This document shows positions 8,801 through 16,178 of a DNA stretch of 51,081 bases, piece after piece. Positions within the stretch are counted from its first letter, which is position 1; every line of letters begins with the position of its first letter. A program made the position numbers and the translations under genes. The notes beneath the pieces were generated by a model. It did not search any database, was not told where the DNA came from, and saw nothing but the letters and a program-made list of their open reading frames with translations. Source of the DNA: Bacteroidales bacterium (lineage in GTDB: Bacteria; Bacteroidota; Bacteroidia; Bacteroidales; Muribaculaceae); contig JAAVFI010000002.1 of NCBI GenBank assembly GCA_014800815.1, positions 1-51,081 of the forward strand, written 5' to 3'.

Positions 8801-9277
8801 AAGACCGTAAACGTGGAGATGATAGTCCGCGACAATATGGTACGAGTATTCCCATTCGCATTCGACATCGACAGATATCGCCTTGCTATGGCGGGGTATA
8901 ATAGTCTTAACATGGACTTTAACTACCATATCGCCGTGCTTAAATCGCCTCTGCCGTTTAAGTTCGGTATAAATGTCAGCGGCAATCCCGACAAGTTCAA
9001 AGTTCGTTTCGGTGGCGCCAAGTTTAAAGAAAATCAAGTTGCAGAGTCGGTTAATGTAGTCGATACCGCACGCATCAACCTCCTTGAGCAGATCGAAAAT
9101 GTATTCAAACGCGGTGTCCGCAATGCCCGATTCGCACCCCTTAAAGGCACCGACCGCACTTCGGAGAACGACAACATACCCGACGCGGGTCTTTCGCGAG
9201 CCGACTCCATAGCACTTATAAAAGAAGGACTTATCGACGGTCCGATACCCGAAATTGATGAGAACAATGGAAAATAA
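5831..9277 (+). CDS. large AsmA-like envelope protein
   Basis: The 1148-residue product has one N-terminal membrane segment (about 8-30, VLSMIVLGLTLTVAATLICTV) followed by a long beta-rich region typical of AsmA/TamB/YicH-type proteins, with repeated DxxVSL/NISG-like strands and a C-terminal part (about 1000-1100, YHIAVLKSPLPFKFGINVSG) recalling the AsmA C-terminal domain. Such proteins form hydrophobic grooves thought to carry phospholipids between the inner and outer membranes. A basic linker lies at about 620-672 (many Lys, Arg, His), separating two beta-rich halves. The gene overlaps both neighbours (20 bases upstream, 11 or more downstream), so it is part of the 4658-11108 run. Confidence 0.85.
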   Translation: MKKLLSKIAFVLSMIVLGLTLTVAATLICTVKILHPGRLTPLVREFANNMLDARFDVKYVELSFKPAFPMLNVRVDSLTLISRVFDDLPASERERMPEWTDSLITFDRMTGALNISRLLKGEIALHNVEIVRPGVNIVLDADGRGNFAIYKGEEVQTDKDEKLSLPAMSIDRFAFVEPREIRYFSVAEDASASIVLLHNAHLESGKEAYSIHVDGNVDSPFVSSLINLEDLSFGLDGRVHWKPDTPEMFTLEQFSVRGAFATAKADLAVNLDSTLTIASGGIDVEPVRIIDIVSLLPDSIRREYRLVAPYFSTDGTLELSARLLKPFSVATDSIPYADATVSLGDCSLKYGNADFRNLGFDISLMLRGNDLDSTSVEVKRFAAAGPATAINISGITSNLATDPRFDVKVTGKTALEKLPPIIANLAEGYISGVLDMDFSARGAMSMLQEENFHSLDVKGRIDGSNLFYLSNDTAKMVEAGKLNLKFGSQVVVRTDSSSTKPMLAAGLNIDTVSALINGVNLSASGLSLSAGVENTVRGADTTLLVPLGGKLKVKRFDVISITDSGGMRARELEGSLLLRRYHNNKRLPELIANLDLGRLSAGATSTRFVISKAHLDASMHKIARKNPTPHKRKKALRQTEAHPNLSPEKVYTQAIDKRRDHHGKKHVELDTNAQQVEVLEWDLAKGFRNFLLDWELQGSLTTRSARLFTPSFPLRNRINRLDISFTTDSVVLNSVRYRAGRSDINLTGRISNIRRGLTSKNNNSLKVNLELKSDTIDVNQLSSAVFAGAAFNHAHRNGQSGTFNFDADDDELDRQLDDIAAVQSDKMDAILIPVNIDGKVTMAASNIMYADLMMKDFGGEILVFDGGVNLHNLGATSDAGGLNLSALYSAPKADDIHFGFGLDLERINIERFLRLVPAIDSVLPIMRDFSGIIDAEIAATADIDSNMNFELPSLDAAVRLTADSLSFIDPKTYATLGKWLRFRDRTDNTVKTVNVEMIVRDNMVRVFPFAFDIDRYRLAMAGYNSLNMDFNYHIAVLKSPLPFKFGINVSGNPDKFKVRFGGAKFKENQVAESVNVVDTARINLLEQIENVFKRGVRNARFAPLKGTDRTSENDNIPDAGLSRADSIALIKEGLIDGPIPEIDENNGK

Positions 9278-10022
9278 AATAGCAGAAGCAATACGCAGAT
9301 ACGAAGCTCGCACGGGACATCGCTTTGACACCCCCGGCGCGGTACTTTTCGATATGGACGGCGTACTCTACGATTCGATGCCCGGTCATGCAATAGCTTG
9401 GAAAAAGATGTGCGATGAAGCCGGAATAGAAGCCGACCCCAACGAATTCTTTGCATACGAAGGACGCACGGGCGCCTCAACCATAAATCTGCTGTTTGAA
9501 CGCCAGTTCGGCCACGGCGCCGATGAAGAGACTTGTCGAAGGCTCTATGCGATAAAGTCGGAGAACTTCAAGGCTCTCGGCGAACCGCCTCTCATGCCGG
9601 GCGCAAAGCGTGCTGTCGAAGAAGTTCTGAAAGCCGGAGATGCTACTGTCCTCGTCACGGGTTCGGGTCAACAATCAATCCTGACGCGCCTCGCCGCCGA
9701 TTATCCCGGAGCCTTTGAGGCTCGCATAACTGCCAACGATGTTATTCATGGCAAACCCGACCCCGAGCCTTATCTCAAAGGACTTGAAAAGGCTCGAATG
9801 GAGCCGTGGAAAGCCGTGGCTGTAGACAATGCACCTCTCGGCGTCCAAAGCGCCTCGTCAGCGGGCATCCTCACCATAGGAGTGCGGACCGGTCCCCTCG
9901 AAGAAGGCTCTCTGCTTGCATCAGGAGCGGATATTGAATTAAAAAGCATGGATGAGTGTGCCGATTTGCTTTCATATTTGTTATACTATAAGGCGGACGC
10001 TGATAAAACAGCCGCGTTTTAA
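9267..10022 (+). CDS. HAD-superfamily hydrolase (beta-phosphoglucomutase-like, subfamily IA)
   Basis: From the ATG at 9267 the protein has 251 residues; an ATG at 9258 and a TTG at 9255 are in-frame alternatives. Motif I is LFDMDGVLYDS (nucleophile Asp29, acid/base Asp31), followed by the helical cap; motif II is LVTGSG; motif III is in HGKPDPEPYLKG; motif IV is VDNAPLGVQSA. This is the layout of beta-phosphoglucomutases and small sugar-phosphate phosphatases. The substrate cannot be told. The start lies inside the AsmA-like gene and the stop is 6 bases before aroB, so it is co-expressed with both. Confidence 0.9.
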   Translation: MENKIAEAIRRYEARTGHRFDTPGAVLFDMDGVLYDSMPGHAIAWKKMCDEAGIEADPNEFFAYEGRTGASTINLLFERQFGHGADEETCRRLYAIKSENFKALGEPPLMPGAKRAVEEVLKAGDATVLVTGSGQQSILTRLAADYPGAFEARITANDVIHGKPDPEPYLKGLEKARMEPWKAVAVDNAPLGVQSASSAGILTIGVRTGPLEEGSLLASGADIELKSMDECADLLSYLLYYKADADKTAAF

Positions 10023-10028
10023 GAATTT

Positions 10029-11108
10029 ATGACTATGAAAGAGAAAGTGATATTTACAAATCTTGTAGGACAGGCAATTGACACATTGGTGGCCGAGGCC
10101 GGTAATCCTCAGACAGTTGTAGTAGCCGATACCAATACGGCACAATACGTACTCCCCGTTCTTGTAAACGACTCCAAGGCCGTTGCAGACTCGGAAGTCA
10201 TCACCGTTAAGTCCGGCGACGGCAACAAGAGCCTCGAAGCTCTGACCGACCTTTGGAAAAAATTGGCAGAACTTGAGGCCACCCGAAGCACTCTGGTGAT
10301 TAACCTCGGAGGCGGCATGGTAAGCGACCTCAGCGGATTCGCAGCCGCTACATATAAGCGTGGAATGCGTTGCATCAACGTTCCTACAACCTTGCTGGCA
10401 GCCGTAGATGCGTCGGTAGGCGGCAAAACAGGTATAAACTTCGGTGGATATAAGAACCAGATAGGGACCTTCACGGAACCCGAAGCAGTGATTATTTCGA
10501 CGATATTCTTCAACACCCTTCCTCAGCAGCAGATTCTGTCGGGCTATGCCGAGATGATCAAACACGGCCTTCTCGAAGACACCGACACACTTTCGCGCCT
10601 TCTTGCGTTCAGCCCCGTATATCCTATGTTTGACTCCCAGAGCCTGCTCCCTATCATTGAGGCGAGCGTAGGCGTCAAATCTCGTATCGTGGAGGAGGAT
10701 AAAACTGAGGCCGGCATCCGCAAAGCTCTCAACTTCGGACACACTATCGGCCACGCTATCGAGGCCTATTCATACAAGCGTCAGTCGCCCGTTCCTCACG
10801 GATATGCAGTAGCGTGGGGTATGGTAGCCGAACTGGTACTCTCCAACATGGAACTCGGTTTCCCCGGCGATACACTTCACACCGTGGCAGCTTACGTACT
10901 TAAAAACTATGGTGCGTATGATATCACCTGCGACGATTATCCCGCATTGATAGCAGCCATGAGGCAGGATAAGAAAAATCGCTCGGCCGACTCAATCACG
11001 TTCACCCTTCTTGAAAGCGTAGGGCACCCCAAAATCGATTGTGTCGTAGATCAGAAACAGATAGAGGCCGCGCTTGATATCTACCGCGACCTCATGCATC
11101 TTGCCTGA
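10029..11108 (+). CDS. aroB: 3-dehydroquinate synthase
   Basis: The 359-residue enzyme converts DAHP to 3-dehydroquinate, the second step of the shikimate pathway, using NAD and a divalent metal. Characteristic segments are GGGMVSDLSGFAAATYKRG (NAD binding), PTTLLAAVDASVGGKTGIN, KNQIGTF, the SGYAEMIKHGLL stretch and FGHTIGHAIE with metal-binding histidines, followed by PHGYAVAWGM. An ATG two codons in is also possible. It closes the plus-strand run that starts at 4658 and converges on the universal stress protein gene; a hairpin lies in the 23-base gap and beyond. Confidence 0.95.
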   Translation: MTMKEKVIFTNLVGQAIDTLVAEAGNPQTVVVADTNTAQYVLPVLVNDSKAVADSEVITVKSGDGNKSLEALTDLWKKLAELEATRSTLVINLGGGMVSDLSGFAAATYKRGMRCINVPTTLLAAVDASVGGKTGINFGGYKNQIGTFTEPEAVIISTIFFNTLPQQQILSGYAEMIKHGLLEDTDTLSRLLAFSPVYPMFDSQSLLPIIEASVGVKSRIVEEDKTEAGIRKALNFGHTIGHAIEAYSYKRQSPVPHGYAVAWGMVAELVLSNMELGFPGDTLHTVAAYVLKNYGAYDITCDDYPALIAAMRQDKKNRSADSITFTLLESVGHPKIDCVVDQKQIEAALDIYRDLMHLA

Positions 11109-11130
11109 AAGAACTTGTACAAGTATCTGC

Positions 11131-11169
11131 TTCAGACCGGTATTACCAGCATTGGTATATCGGTCTGAA
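11131..11169. terminator. hairpin between convergent aroB and the universal stress protein gene
   Basis: TTCAGACCG (11131-11139) and CGGTCTGAA (11161-11169) are perfect complements with a 21-base loop that can pair further (GTAT with a GTAT-like stretch). It covers the last codons of the minus-strand gene. A T-rich stretch follows on the plus strand, so it could serve aroB. Confidence 0.5.
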
Positions 11170-12232
11170 ATAGTATTTTATGGGCGAGTCCGGGATTGAA
11201 AAGGCGTGAGAAAGCATTTCTGCGCCGATTGGGGACTACAACAAGGTCAAAGTTGTGTGTTTGCTGCAACTCTGCAAACTCCTTATCGCCGTCGGTATGA
11301 CTCACAGGTACACTTATGAAGTGATAGTGATTGAAGTTCTTGCTGCAGTAATCGCCGAGGCGTCGGAGCGCCTTGTCGGCAGCGCCGTCGCTGAATCGGT
11401 GTTTCCTCGGTATGTGAACAATGGTTACGGATGCCGACTCTCCGCCATACAGGCGGTATAGCCCGTCTATCGCAAGAATATCATTCTGGTCAAGGTTGCT
11501 GAAGAAGAGGATATTTTTGGGCGTAAGAGAGTATTCCATTGGTGTGGATTCGGGTACCGTAAGAACTGAGAACCGTCCTTCGTCGAGTACTTCAGCCGTT
11601 ACGCTTCCTATAATCTCACGCTCTTTAGTGCCGGCAGCACGAGTGCCCATAACTATCAGGCGCGGAAGATGAAACTTGGCATATTCCACAATAGAATCCT
11701 CGGGAACGCCCTCTACAACCTCGGTAGAGATTCGTACGAGGGGCAGTTCGCCACTCTTAATCTTCGCCTTTATTCTGTCCGAGAAATGCTTGAGAAGCTT
11801 CGTAGCATTGTCTTGTATCTGCTGACGGGCGCCGCTTTCGCCTATCTCATAAGACAGCGAATCGGTGAACTGGAGATTGCCCGCAATATATGGGTCGAGA
11901 AAGCTGTAGAGCAGTACCACCTGTGCTTTCTGCTTTGCCGCAATATCTATAGCGACCTTTGCCGCCTTGTAGGAGCGTTCGCTCAGGTCGACAGGGACAA
12001 GTATGATGTGGGAATCTGCTCCGGGCACAGGCTGGAACAGCTCACGGTTCTCGATAATTCTCAGTGCATGCGGAAGATCACTTTCGTTAATGCGGACTCT
12101 CACGCCCGACGAAAATCCGGGAATCTCCAGATTTACATTTTCGAGAGTGACTTCAATATCCTCGCCTTCGAGCAGAGTCCGGAGGGCGAGAGCTTTCTCA
12201 TAAGTATGTATCGCTACAGTGATTCTTCGCAT
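11132..12232 (-). CDS. tandem universal stress protein with N-terminal DUF2007-like domain
   Basis: The frame extends to 12274, but the ATG at 12232 (MRRITVAIHTYEKALAL) is the natural start, giving 366 residues. The first 65 residues look like the DUF2007 signal-transducing fold (TLLEGEDIEVTLENVN, VRVNE-like IPGFSSGVRVRI). Then come two Usp domains: the first starts IILVPVDLSERSYKAAKVAID and ends in a nucleotide-binding-type GTRAAGTKEREIIGSVTAEVL; the second starts at about residue 235 (NILFFSNLDQND) and is degenerate. Usp proteins bind ATP or act as stress chaperones. It is likely separately transcribed; a terminator-like hairpin of the upstream gene lies at 12260-12294. Confidence 0.85.
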   Translation of the reverse strand: MRRITVAIHTYEKALALRTLLEGEDIEVTLENVNLEIPGFSSGVRVRINESDLPHALRIIENRELFQPVPGADSHIILVPVDLSERSYKAAKVAIDIAAKQKAQVVLLYSFLDPYIAGNLQFTDSLSYEIGESGARQQIQDNATKLLKHFSDRIKAKIKSGELPLVRISTEVVEGVPEDSIVEYAKFHLPRLIVMGTRAAGTKEREIIGSVTAEVLDEGRFSVLTVPESTPMEYSLTPKNILFFSNLDQNDILAIDGLYRLYGGESASVTIVHIPRKHRFSDGAADKALRRLGDYCSKNFNHYHFISVPVSHTDGDKEFAELQQTHNFDLVVVPNRRRNAFSRLFNPGLAHKILFQTDIPMLVIPV

Positions 12233-12259
12233 ATCATTAGTTATTGAGTCCTTAAAGCA

Positions 12260-12294
12260 GAAGGATGCAGGCACTTGTCAGACCGGCATCCTTC
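12260..12294 (-). terminator. hairpin after the small HTH gene
   Basis: GAAGGATGC (12260-12268) and GCATCCTTC (12286-12294) are perfect nine-base complements with a 17-base loop. On the minus strand it follows the stop of the HTH gene; only a modest T-rich tail comes after. Confidence 0.5.
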
Positions 12295-12323
12295 GTATTC
12301 GTTATTTCTGACGAAGCCAATAC

Positions 12324-12584
12324 TTAGTCAGCAACCTGCTGTTCCTGCAGAATCTCAACCGCCATATCGTAGATAGTACTGTCGTCGAGAACTACGATAC
12401 CTCCGTCAGGACCGGGCTCGATATGAACGCCGCAGTTTTTGCCGAAGTCATAGTTGCTGCCACCGAAATAATTTCGTACAGTCTGAACGGTTGTATTGAG
12501 TTTGTCCGCAATCTGGTGCATGGAGCCATCAGGCAGTCTGTCCTTGAGGCTACGGAGTTCGTTGAAGCTTATAGTCTTTGTCAT
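12324..12584 (-). CDS. small helix-turn-helix DNA-binding protein
   Basis: The 86-residue product has a helix-turn-helix-like part at about 18-40 (MHQIADKLNTTVQTVRNYFGG), in which the second helix TTVQTVRNYF would enter the groove, followed by a short conserved-looking tail with PGPDGGIVVLDDSTIYDMAVEIL. Proteins of this size and pattern occur widely in Bacteroidales but I know of no characterised member. A 13-base palindrome lies 45 bases upstream and may be its own operator. A role in gene regulation is inferred from the fold only. Confidence 0.75.
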   Translation of the reverse strand: MTKTISFNELRSLKDRLPDGSMHQIADKLNTTVQTVRNYFGGSNYDFGKNCGVHIEPGPDGGIVVLDDSTIYDMAVEILQEQQVAD

Positions 12585-12628
12585 ATCAGTATAGTTTAAG
12601 GTGAGTGATATGGGGTGTTGTTTACGGT

Positions 12629-12641
12629 GACTAAATTAGTC
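12629..12641. promoter_or_regulatory. 13-base palindrome upstream of the small HTH gene
   Basis: GACTAAATTAGTC is a perfect dyad with a central A. Its reverse reading includes TAATTTAG, one base from a TAnnTTTG -7 element, so a bound protein could cover the promoter of the HTH gene. Operator function is inference. Confidence 0.4.
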
Positions 12642-12672
12642 GCAATTTTCTTATTAAACAAACAAAATGAAG

Positions 12673-12698
12673 AAAAAATTATATGTTTAAAAACATAT
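12673..12698 (-). terminator. AT-rich terminator of the bat operon
   Basis: ATATGTTT (12681-12688) and AAACATAT (12691-12698) are perfect complements with a two-base loop. On the minus strand the stem is followed by AATTTTTT (12680-12673), which is the expected order for an intrinsic terminator 43 bases after batE. Confidence 0.6.
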
Positions 12699-12740
12699 TT
12701 TTCATCATAATGCGAATTAGAAGCGCTAACAAGTTAACAT

Positions 12741-13517
12741 TCAGATTCTTTCAACGTCACTCGCCCTCAGCCACGCTTTGGTACTGTTGTTGATTTTAAC
12801 GTTGTACCACTTCGGAGAGACGGGGTCGTCGGGTGTAGCGACCGAATCCACAATCGCAACTTTGGTTCCTTCGTGAATAGTCACCACCTTGTCGGACGCT
12901 GTCTTCGAAGCTCTCGGAGCTGAGGTCAGCTGAGTAGATGGCACGATCACTACGGCATCTTCGTGGGAGCGGGCAGTTGAAGCAGCGTCGGCTGCAACAC
13001 CTAAGAAGTAGGCGAATAACACCAGAAGAACAATTCCGCCGAAGAATCCGGCCTTACGCAGCGCCACCTGCTGAGAGAAGATATAGAGAGCGGCTGCACC
13101 TGCGAGGAGCAGAAATACCACGAATGCAGTCCAGGCCCATGCGTCGGGCGACATCATGGCGACAGTCGACGCATGCATGCTGGCAAAAAACGGGGTATCA
13201 TCCTCCGGTTTGTCCTGGATACGCGAGCGTACGAATTCGAGATTTTGGCGCGCATCTTCATCGGAAGGATTAATGCGAAGAGCTCGTTCGTACGAGACAA
13301 CGGCCTTTCCGAGATTGTCGTTTCGGAAATAGGCGTTGCCGAGGTTGTAGTATATCGTCGCGCTTCGGCCTTCTTGTGCGATACTCTTGTTGTAGAGTTC
13401 TATGGCTTCGCGATAGTTTTCCTTGTTGTATGCGGAGTCGGCTTGCTGGCCATAGGAGAGAGCGAATGCCTGCAGGGACGCAACAAAGAGCAGGACGACA
13501 GATAGGAATTTCTTCAT
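12741..13517 (-). CDS. batE: BatE: TPR protein with two membrane segments and SH3-like domain
   Basis: The 258-residue protein has a signal peptide (ends AFALS), TPR repeats at about 25-95 (SATIYYNLGNAYFRNDNLGKA, then YERALRINPSDEDAR), two membrane helices at about 130-152 and 160-178, and a C-terminal bacterial SH3-like domain (VVTIHEGTKVAIVDSV, WYNVKINNSTKAWL). This is the layout of BatE, the last gene of the Bacteroides aerotolerance operon. It is thought to act in a complex with BatA-D in envelope or oxidative stress. It starts three bases after the batD stop. Confidence 0.9.
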   Translation of the reverse strand: MKKFLSVVLLFVASLQAFALSYGQQADSAYNKENYREAIELYNKSIAQEGRSATIYYNLGNAYFRNDNLGKAVVSYERALRINPSDEDARQNLEFVRSRIQDKPEDDTPFFASMHASTVAMMSPDAWAWTAFVVFLLLAGAAALYIFSQQVALRKAGFFGGIVLLVLFAYFLGVAADAASTARSHEDAVVIVPSTQLTSAPRASKTASDKVVTIHEGTKVAIVDSVATPDDPVSPKWYNVKINNSTKAWLRASDVERI

Positions 13518-13520
13518 GAC

Positions 13521-15332
13521 TTATCTTTTTTTGACGTCTTCAATGTTTTTGATAGCATCTGATGCCTCGGTATAGAGTCCGGCAACCTCTGCATCGGAGT
13601 GGTCGGGTGTAAATCGGGCCATTTCGCAGCGGTCGAGAACATCAAGAACTTTCGCGGTATTTGCGGCATCGAGGCCGTAAGCGGTGAGCTTCTCTTCGAT
13701 GTTGTCGCGGGTGAGCTGTGAGGCTGAGATTGCGAGTTTGTCGCTGAGGTAGCCCCAGAGAGCCTTGGCAAGAGAAGCGTAGAACTGATCGTTCTTGTGG
13801 CTGTTCATAGCTTCACGGGCCTCGCGCAGACGTTTGTTGGCCACGCGCCCGGCCTTGGCAAGTTTGCGTCCACTCACATCGGCCTGGAGACGGATGTGAC
13901 GGCGATATATAAATACAAGTGCAATCAGAGCCAATACTACGATGATGTAAGCTATCCAATATGCGGCGCTGCTGAAAATATAGCTGATTGAGTGTGACTG
14001 GCTTTCGCTGTCGGAGGGTCGGATATGGAGAATATCGTCGATAGTATTGTCTAACGATGTCTGCTGTGTAACAGGTGTCGAGGAGTTGCCTCTGAGCACC
14101 TTAATAGGAGTACTGGCTACGTCTACAGTGACGTATTCACCTTTCTCAGGGTCAAAATATACGAAGGGTACGTCGTCGATAGTAAAGTTGCCTACCTCCT
14201 GAGGAACAATGGTAAAGTCGGTGCGGAATGTTCCTGACATATTTGTGCCGCCACCGATAATAGAAGCGTCGATATCGGTCTTGGGAGTATACGAGTCGAT
14301 GCCGGCAGGGAACTGTACCATAGGTTCGGCAAGGTACTTGATGTTGCCTCGGCCTTTTACGATGTATGAGTAAACCGAAGCCTCATTGGTACGCATGAGT
14401 TCGGGTTCAAGAGTCGTGCTCACAGAGAAGGTACCCACGGCTCCGTTGAAGCCCGCGGGGCGAGGTTCGGGAAGATTCTTTACCTGCAGTGTGGCGGCGT
14501 TCGACGAGGTGGTAACCTGACGTTCAATGGGGCGCTGTGTGCGGAAGAATCCCATATTTACCGTTTCATACTGCACGATAGTCACATCGTATTTACCCGA
14601 ATTGACGGTGAGCTTTCCACCTTTCTGAGGGTAGAGTAGGAGGCGCTTGAGGACTGCAGTATGGTAGTTCTGTCCATTATAGTTCTCAAGAGAGGTCTCA
14701 TAGTTTACAGGCAATTCCTCGCAGAGAAATCCTTCAAACGCCGGTTGGGTAGTGGGAAGGAACGAAGAAATCTCGTGCTTGGTGTAGACTTTGATAGTAG
14801 CCACGACAGGCTCCTGCTCATATACCGAGCTCTTGGAGAAACTGACTCTCACGAGGAGGTCGTCTGCCGAGATGCGCGATGCGCCGCCTTGCGGAGACGG
14901 AGCGGCCTGTGCAGGCTGCCCCTGCTGACTCTGCGAGGGCTGGTCGGTCGGCAATATCTGAAATGATACAGGATTCGACTTCAGAGTCTTGCCTCCTGCC
15001 GATACGCTCACCTGCGGTACTTTGACAACGCCGGGGGTATCGGCACGGTAAGTAAACGAATAGTCGACGGACATAGATGTACTCATGCGTCCGTTGACTA
15101 TCTGGGTGCTCTGCATCGTAGAAGTTGCAGGACCGTAGAGTAGGGTACATCCGTCGAGTTGCGGGGCCTGCGGAGGATTTGACTCACCGTCGGTCAGGCG
15201 GAATGTGAGGGAGAAATTCCGTCCCTGTACAACATTTCGCGGAGGCACTATCGAAAAGGAGGGCTGCTGTGCAACCGCTCCGAGAGTGACTACTGCAAAG
15301 AGAAATAATAGAATGAAACGTCTGAACTGCAT
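13521..15332 (-). CDS. batD: BatD: large membrane-anchored beta-sandwich protein
   Basis: The 603-residue protein starts with a signal peptide (MQFRRFILLFLFAVVTLGAVA) and continues with the BatD (oxygen tolerance) family N-terminal domain: PSFSIVPPRNVVQGRNFSLTFRL and FTYRADTPGVVKVPQVSVSAGGK. A membrane helix lies at about 448-470 (WIAYIIVVLALIALVFIY), followed by a cytoplasmic helical tail. A low-complexity Gln/Pro/Ala segment lies near 135-155. In Bacteroides the operon was linked to aerotolerance and in Leptospira to oxidative stress. It is 33 bases downstream of batC. Confidence 0.92.
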   Translation of the reverse strand: MQFRRFILLFLFAVVTLGAVAQQPSFSIVPPRNVVQGRNFSLTFRLTDGESNPPQAPQLDGCTLLYGPATSTMQSTQIVNGRMSTSMSVDYSFTYRADTPGVVKVPQVSVSAGGKTLKSNPVSFQILPTDQPSQSQQGQPAQAAPSPQGGASRISADDLLVRVSFSKSSVYEQEPVVATIKVYTKHEISSFLPTTQPAFEGFLCEELPVNYETSLENYNGQNYHTAVLKRLLLYPQKGGKLTVNSGKYDVTIVQYETVNMGFFRTQRPIERQVTTSSNAATLQVKNLPEPRPAGFNGAVGTFSVSTTLEPELMRTNEASVYSYIVKGRGNIKYLAEPMVQFPAGIDSYTPKTDIDASIIGGGTNMSGTFRTDFTIVPQEVGNFTIDDVPFVYFDPEKGEYVTVDVASTPIKVLRGNSSTPVTQQTSLDNTIDDILHIRPSDSESQSHSISYIFSSAAYWIAYIIVVLALIALVFIYRRHIRLQADVSGRKLAKAGRVANKRLREAREAMNSHKNDQFYASLAKALWGYLSDKLAISASQLTRDNIEEKLTAYGLDAANTAKVLDVLDRCEMARFTPDHSDAEVAGLYTEASDAIKNIEDVKKR

Positions 15333-15365
15333 AACGGCATCTAAGAGATGAGTTTTACCATGTGT

Positions 15366-16178
15366 TTACCAGGGTTTGTCGGTCTGAGGACGTCCGACAG
15401 GTTCTTCCTGCTCTTTGACTTTCTTGCGGGTCTGGTTTTCCTTGTTCTGCATTGACTGGAGCAACTGCTGGGCAGACTGGGTCATGGGTTGCTGCTGCTG
15501 TTGTTGCTGTTGCTGCTGCTCCTCTTGTTGATCCTGCTGTTGCTGCTCTTGCTGTTGTTGCTGCTGGTCCTGCTGATTCTGGTCCTGGTTCTGATCCTGA
15601 TTTTCCTGCTCCTCTTTCTTAAGCTGGGCAAGACGAAGGTTCTCACGGGTCTTCATGTTCGACGGCTCGATGCGCAGCGCGGCCTTGTAGAGCTCGATGC
15701 TTTGGTCGTACTTCTCATCGTTGAAAGCCATATTTCCGAGATTGTAGAGAGCCTTCTCTGCAATAGCGGCATCGTACTGCTTTGCCTCGGGGATAATTTC
15801 CTCGAAAAGAGCACCGGCCATTATTCTCGGGTCGTTCTTTGTGCCTTTGTTGTCGTCGGACTGAAGCTGGAGCAGGGCCACAGCCTTATTGTATCGGCCT
15901 CTGATCGAACTGCCGTTCACTTCAATGGCCTTGTCATATTCCTCAATAGCCTCGTGAAATTTGTCTTCGTTGAAGAGCGCATTGCCTTTGCGAATGGCAT
16001 TACGCTCATCCTTATACGACTTTGAAGGCGTATAGTACTCCGAACGACGCATTTCCTGCTGTTGCGATACAGCCGAAGTGTCGGGCTGAGAGTAGTTCTC
16101 GAGTTGGTCAGGATTAAGATTCTGTGCTCCTAAAGCAAGGGGCGCCAGAGTCATTGCTAATATGAGTACGATTTTCAT
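15366..16178 (-). CDS. batC: BatC: TPR protein with long glutamine-rich tail
   Basis: The 270-residue protein has a signal peptide (MKIVLILAMTLAPLALGA), TPR units at about 60-190 (ALFNEDKFHEAIEEYDKAIEV, then ALYNLGNMAFNDEKYDQSIELYKAALRIEPS) and, from about 192 to 235, a low-complexity tail almost wholly made of Gln with Glu, Asp and Asn. The tail is encoded by CAG/CAA triplets that could slip in replication. Its start overlaps batB by four bases. TPR repeats suggest it assembles the other Bat proteins. Confidence 0.9.
   Translation of the reverse strand: MKIVLILAMTLAPLALGAQNLNPDQLENYSQPDTSAVSQQQEMRRSEYYTPSKSYKDERNAIRKGNALFNEDKFHEAIEEYDKAIEVNGSSIRGRYNKAVALLQLQSDDNKGTKNDPRIMAGALFEEIIPEAKQYDAAIAEKALYNLGNMAFNDEKYDQSIELYKAALRIEPSNMKTRENLRLAQLKKEEQENQDQNQDQNQQDQQQQQQEQQQQDQQEEQQQQQQQQQQPMTQSAQQLLQSMQNKENQTRKKVKEQEEPVGRPQTDKPW

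Noticed and set aside
8489-9331. 280-codon antisense ORF inside the AsmA-like gene
   Set aside because: No recognisable domain, no promoter, and the sense gene is continuous.
15489-16025. Plus-strand ORF coding for a leucine tract
   Set aside because: It is the antisense shadow of the BatC glutamine tract.
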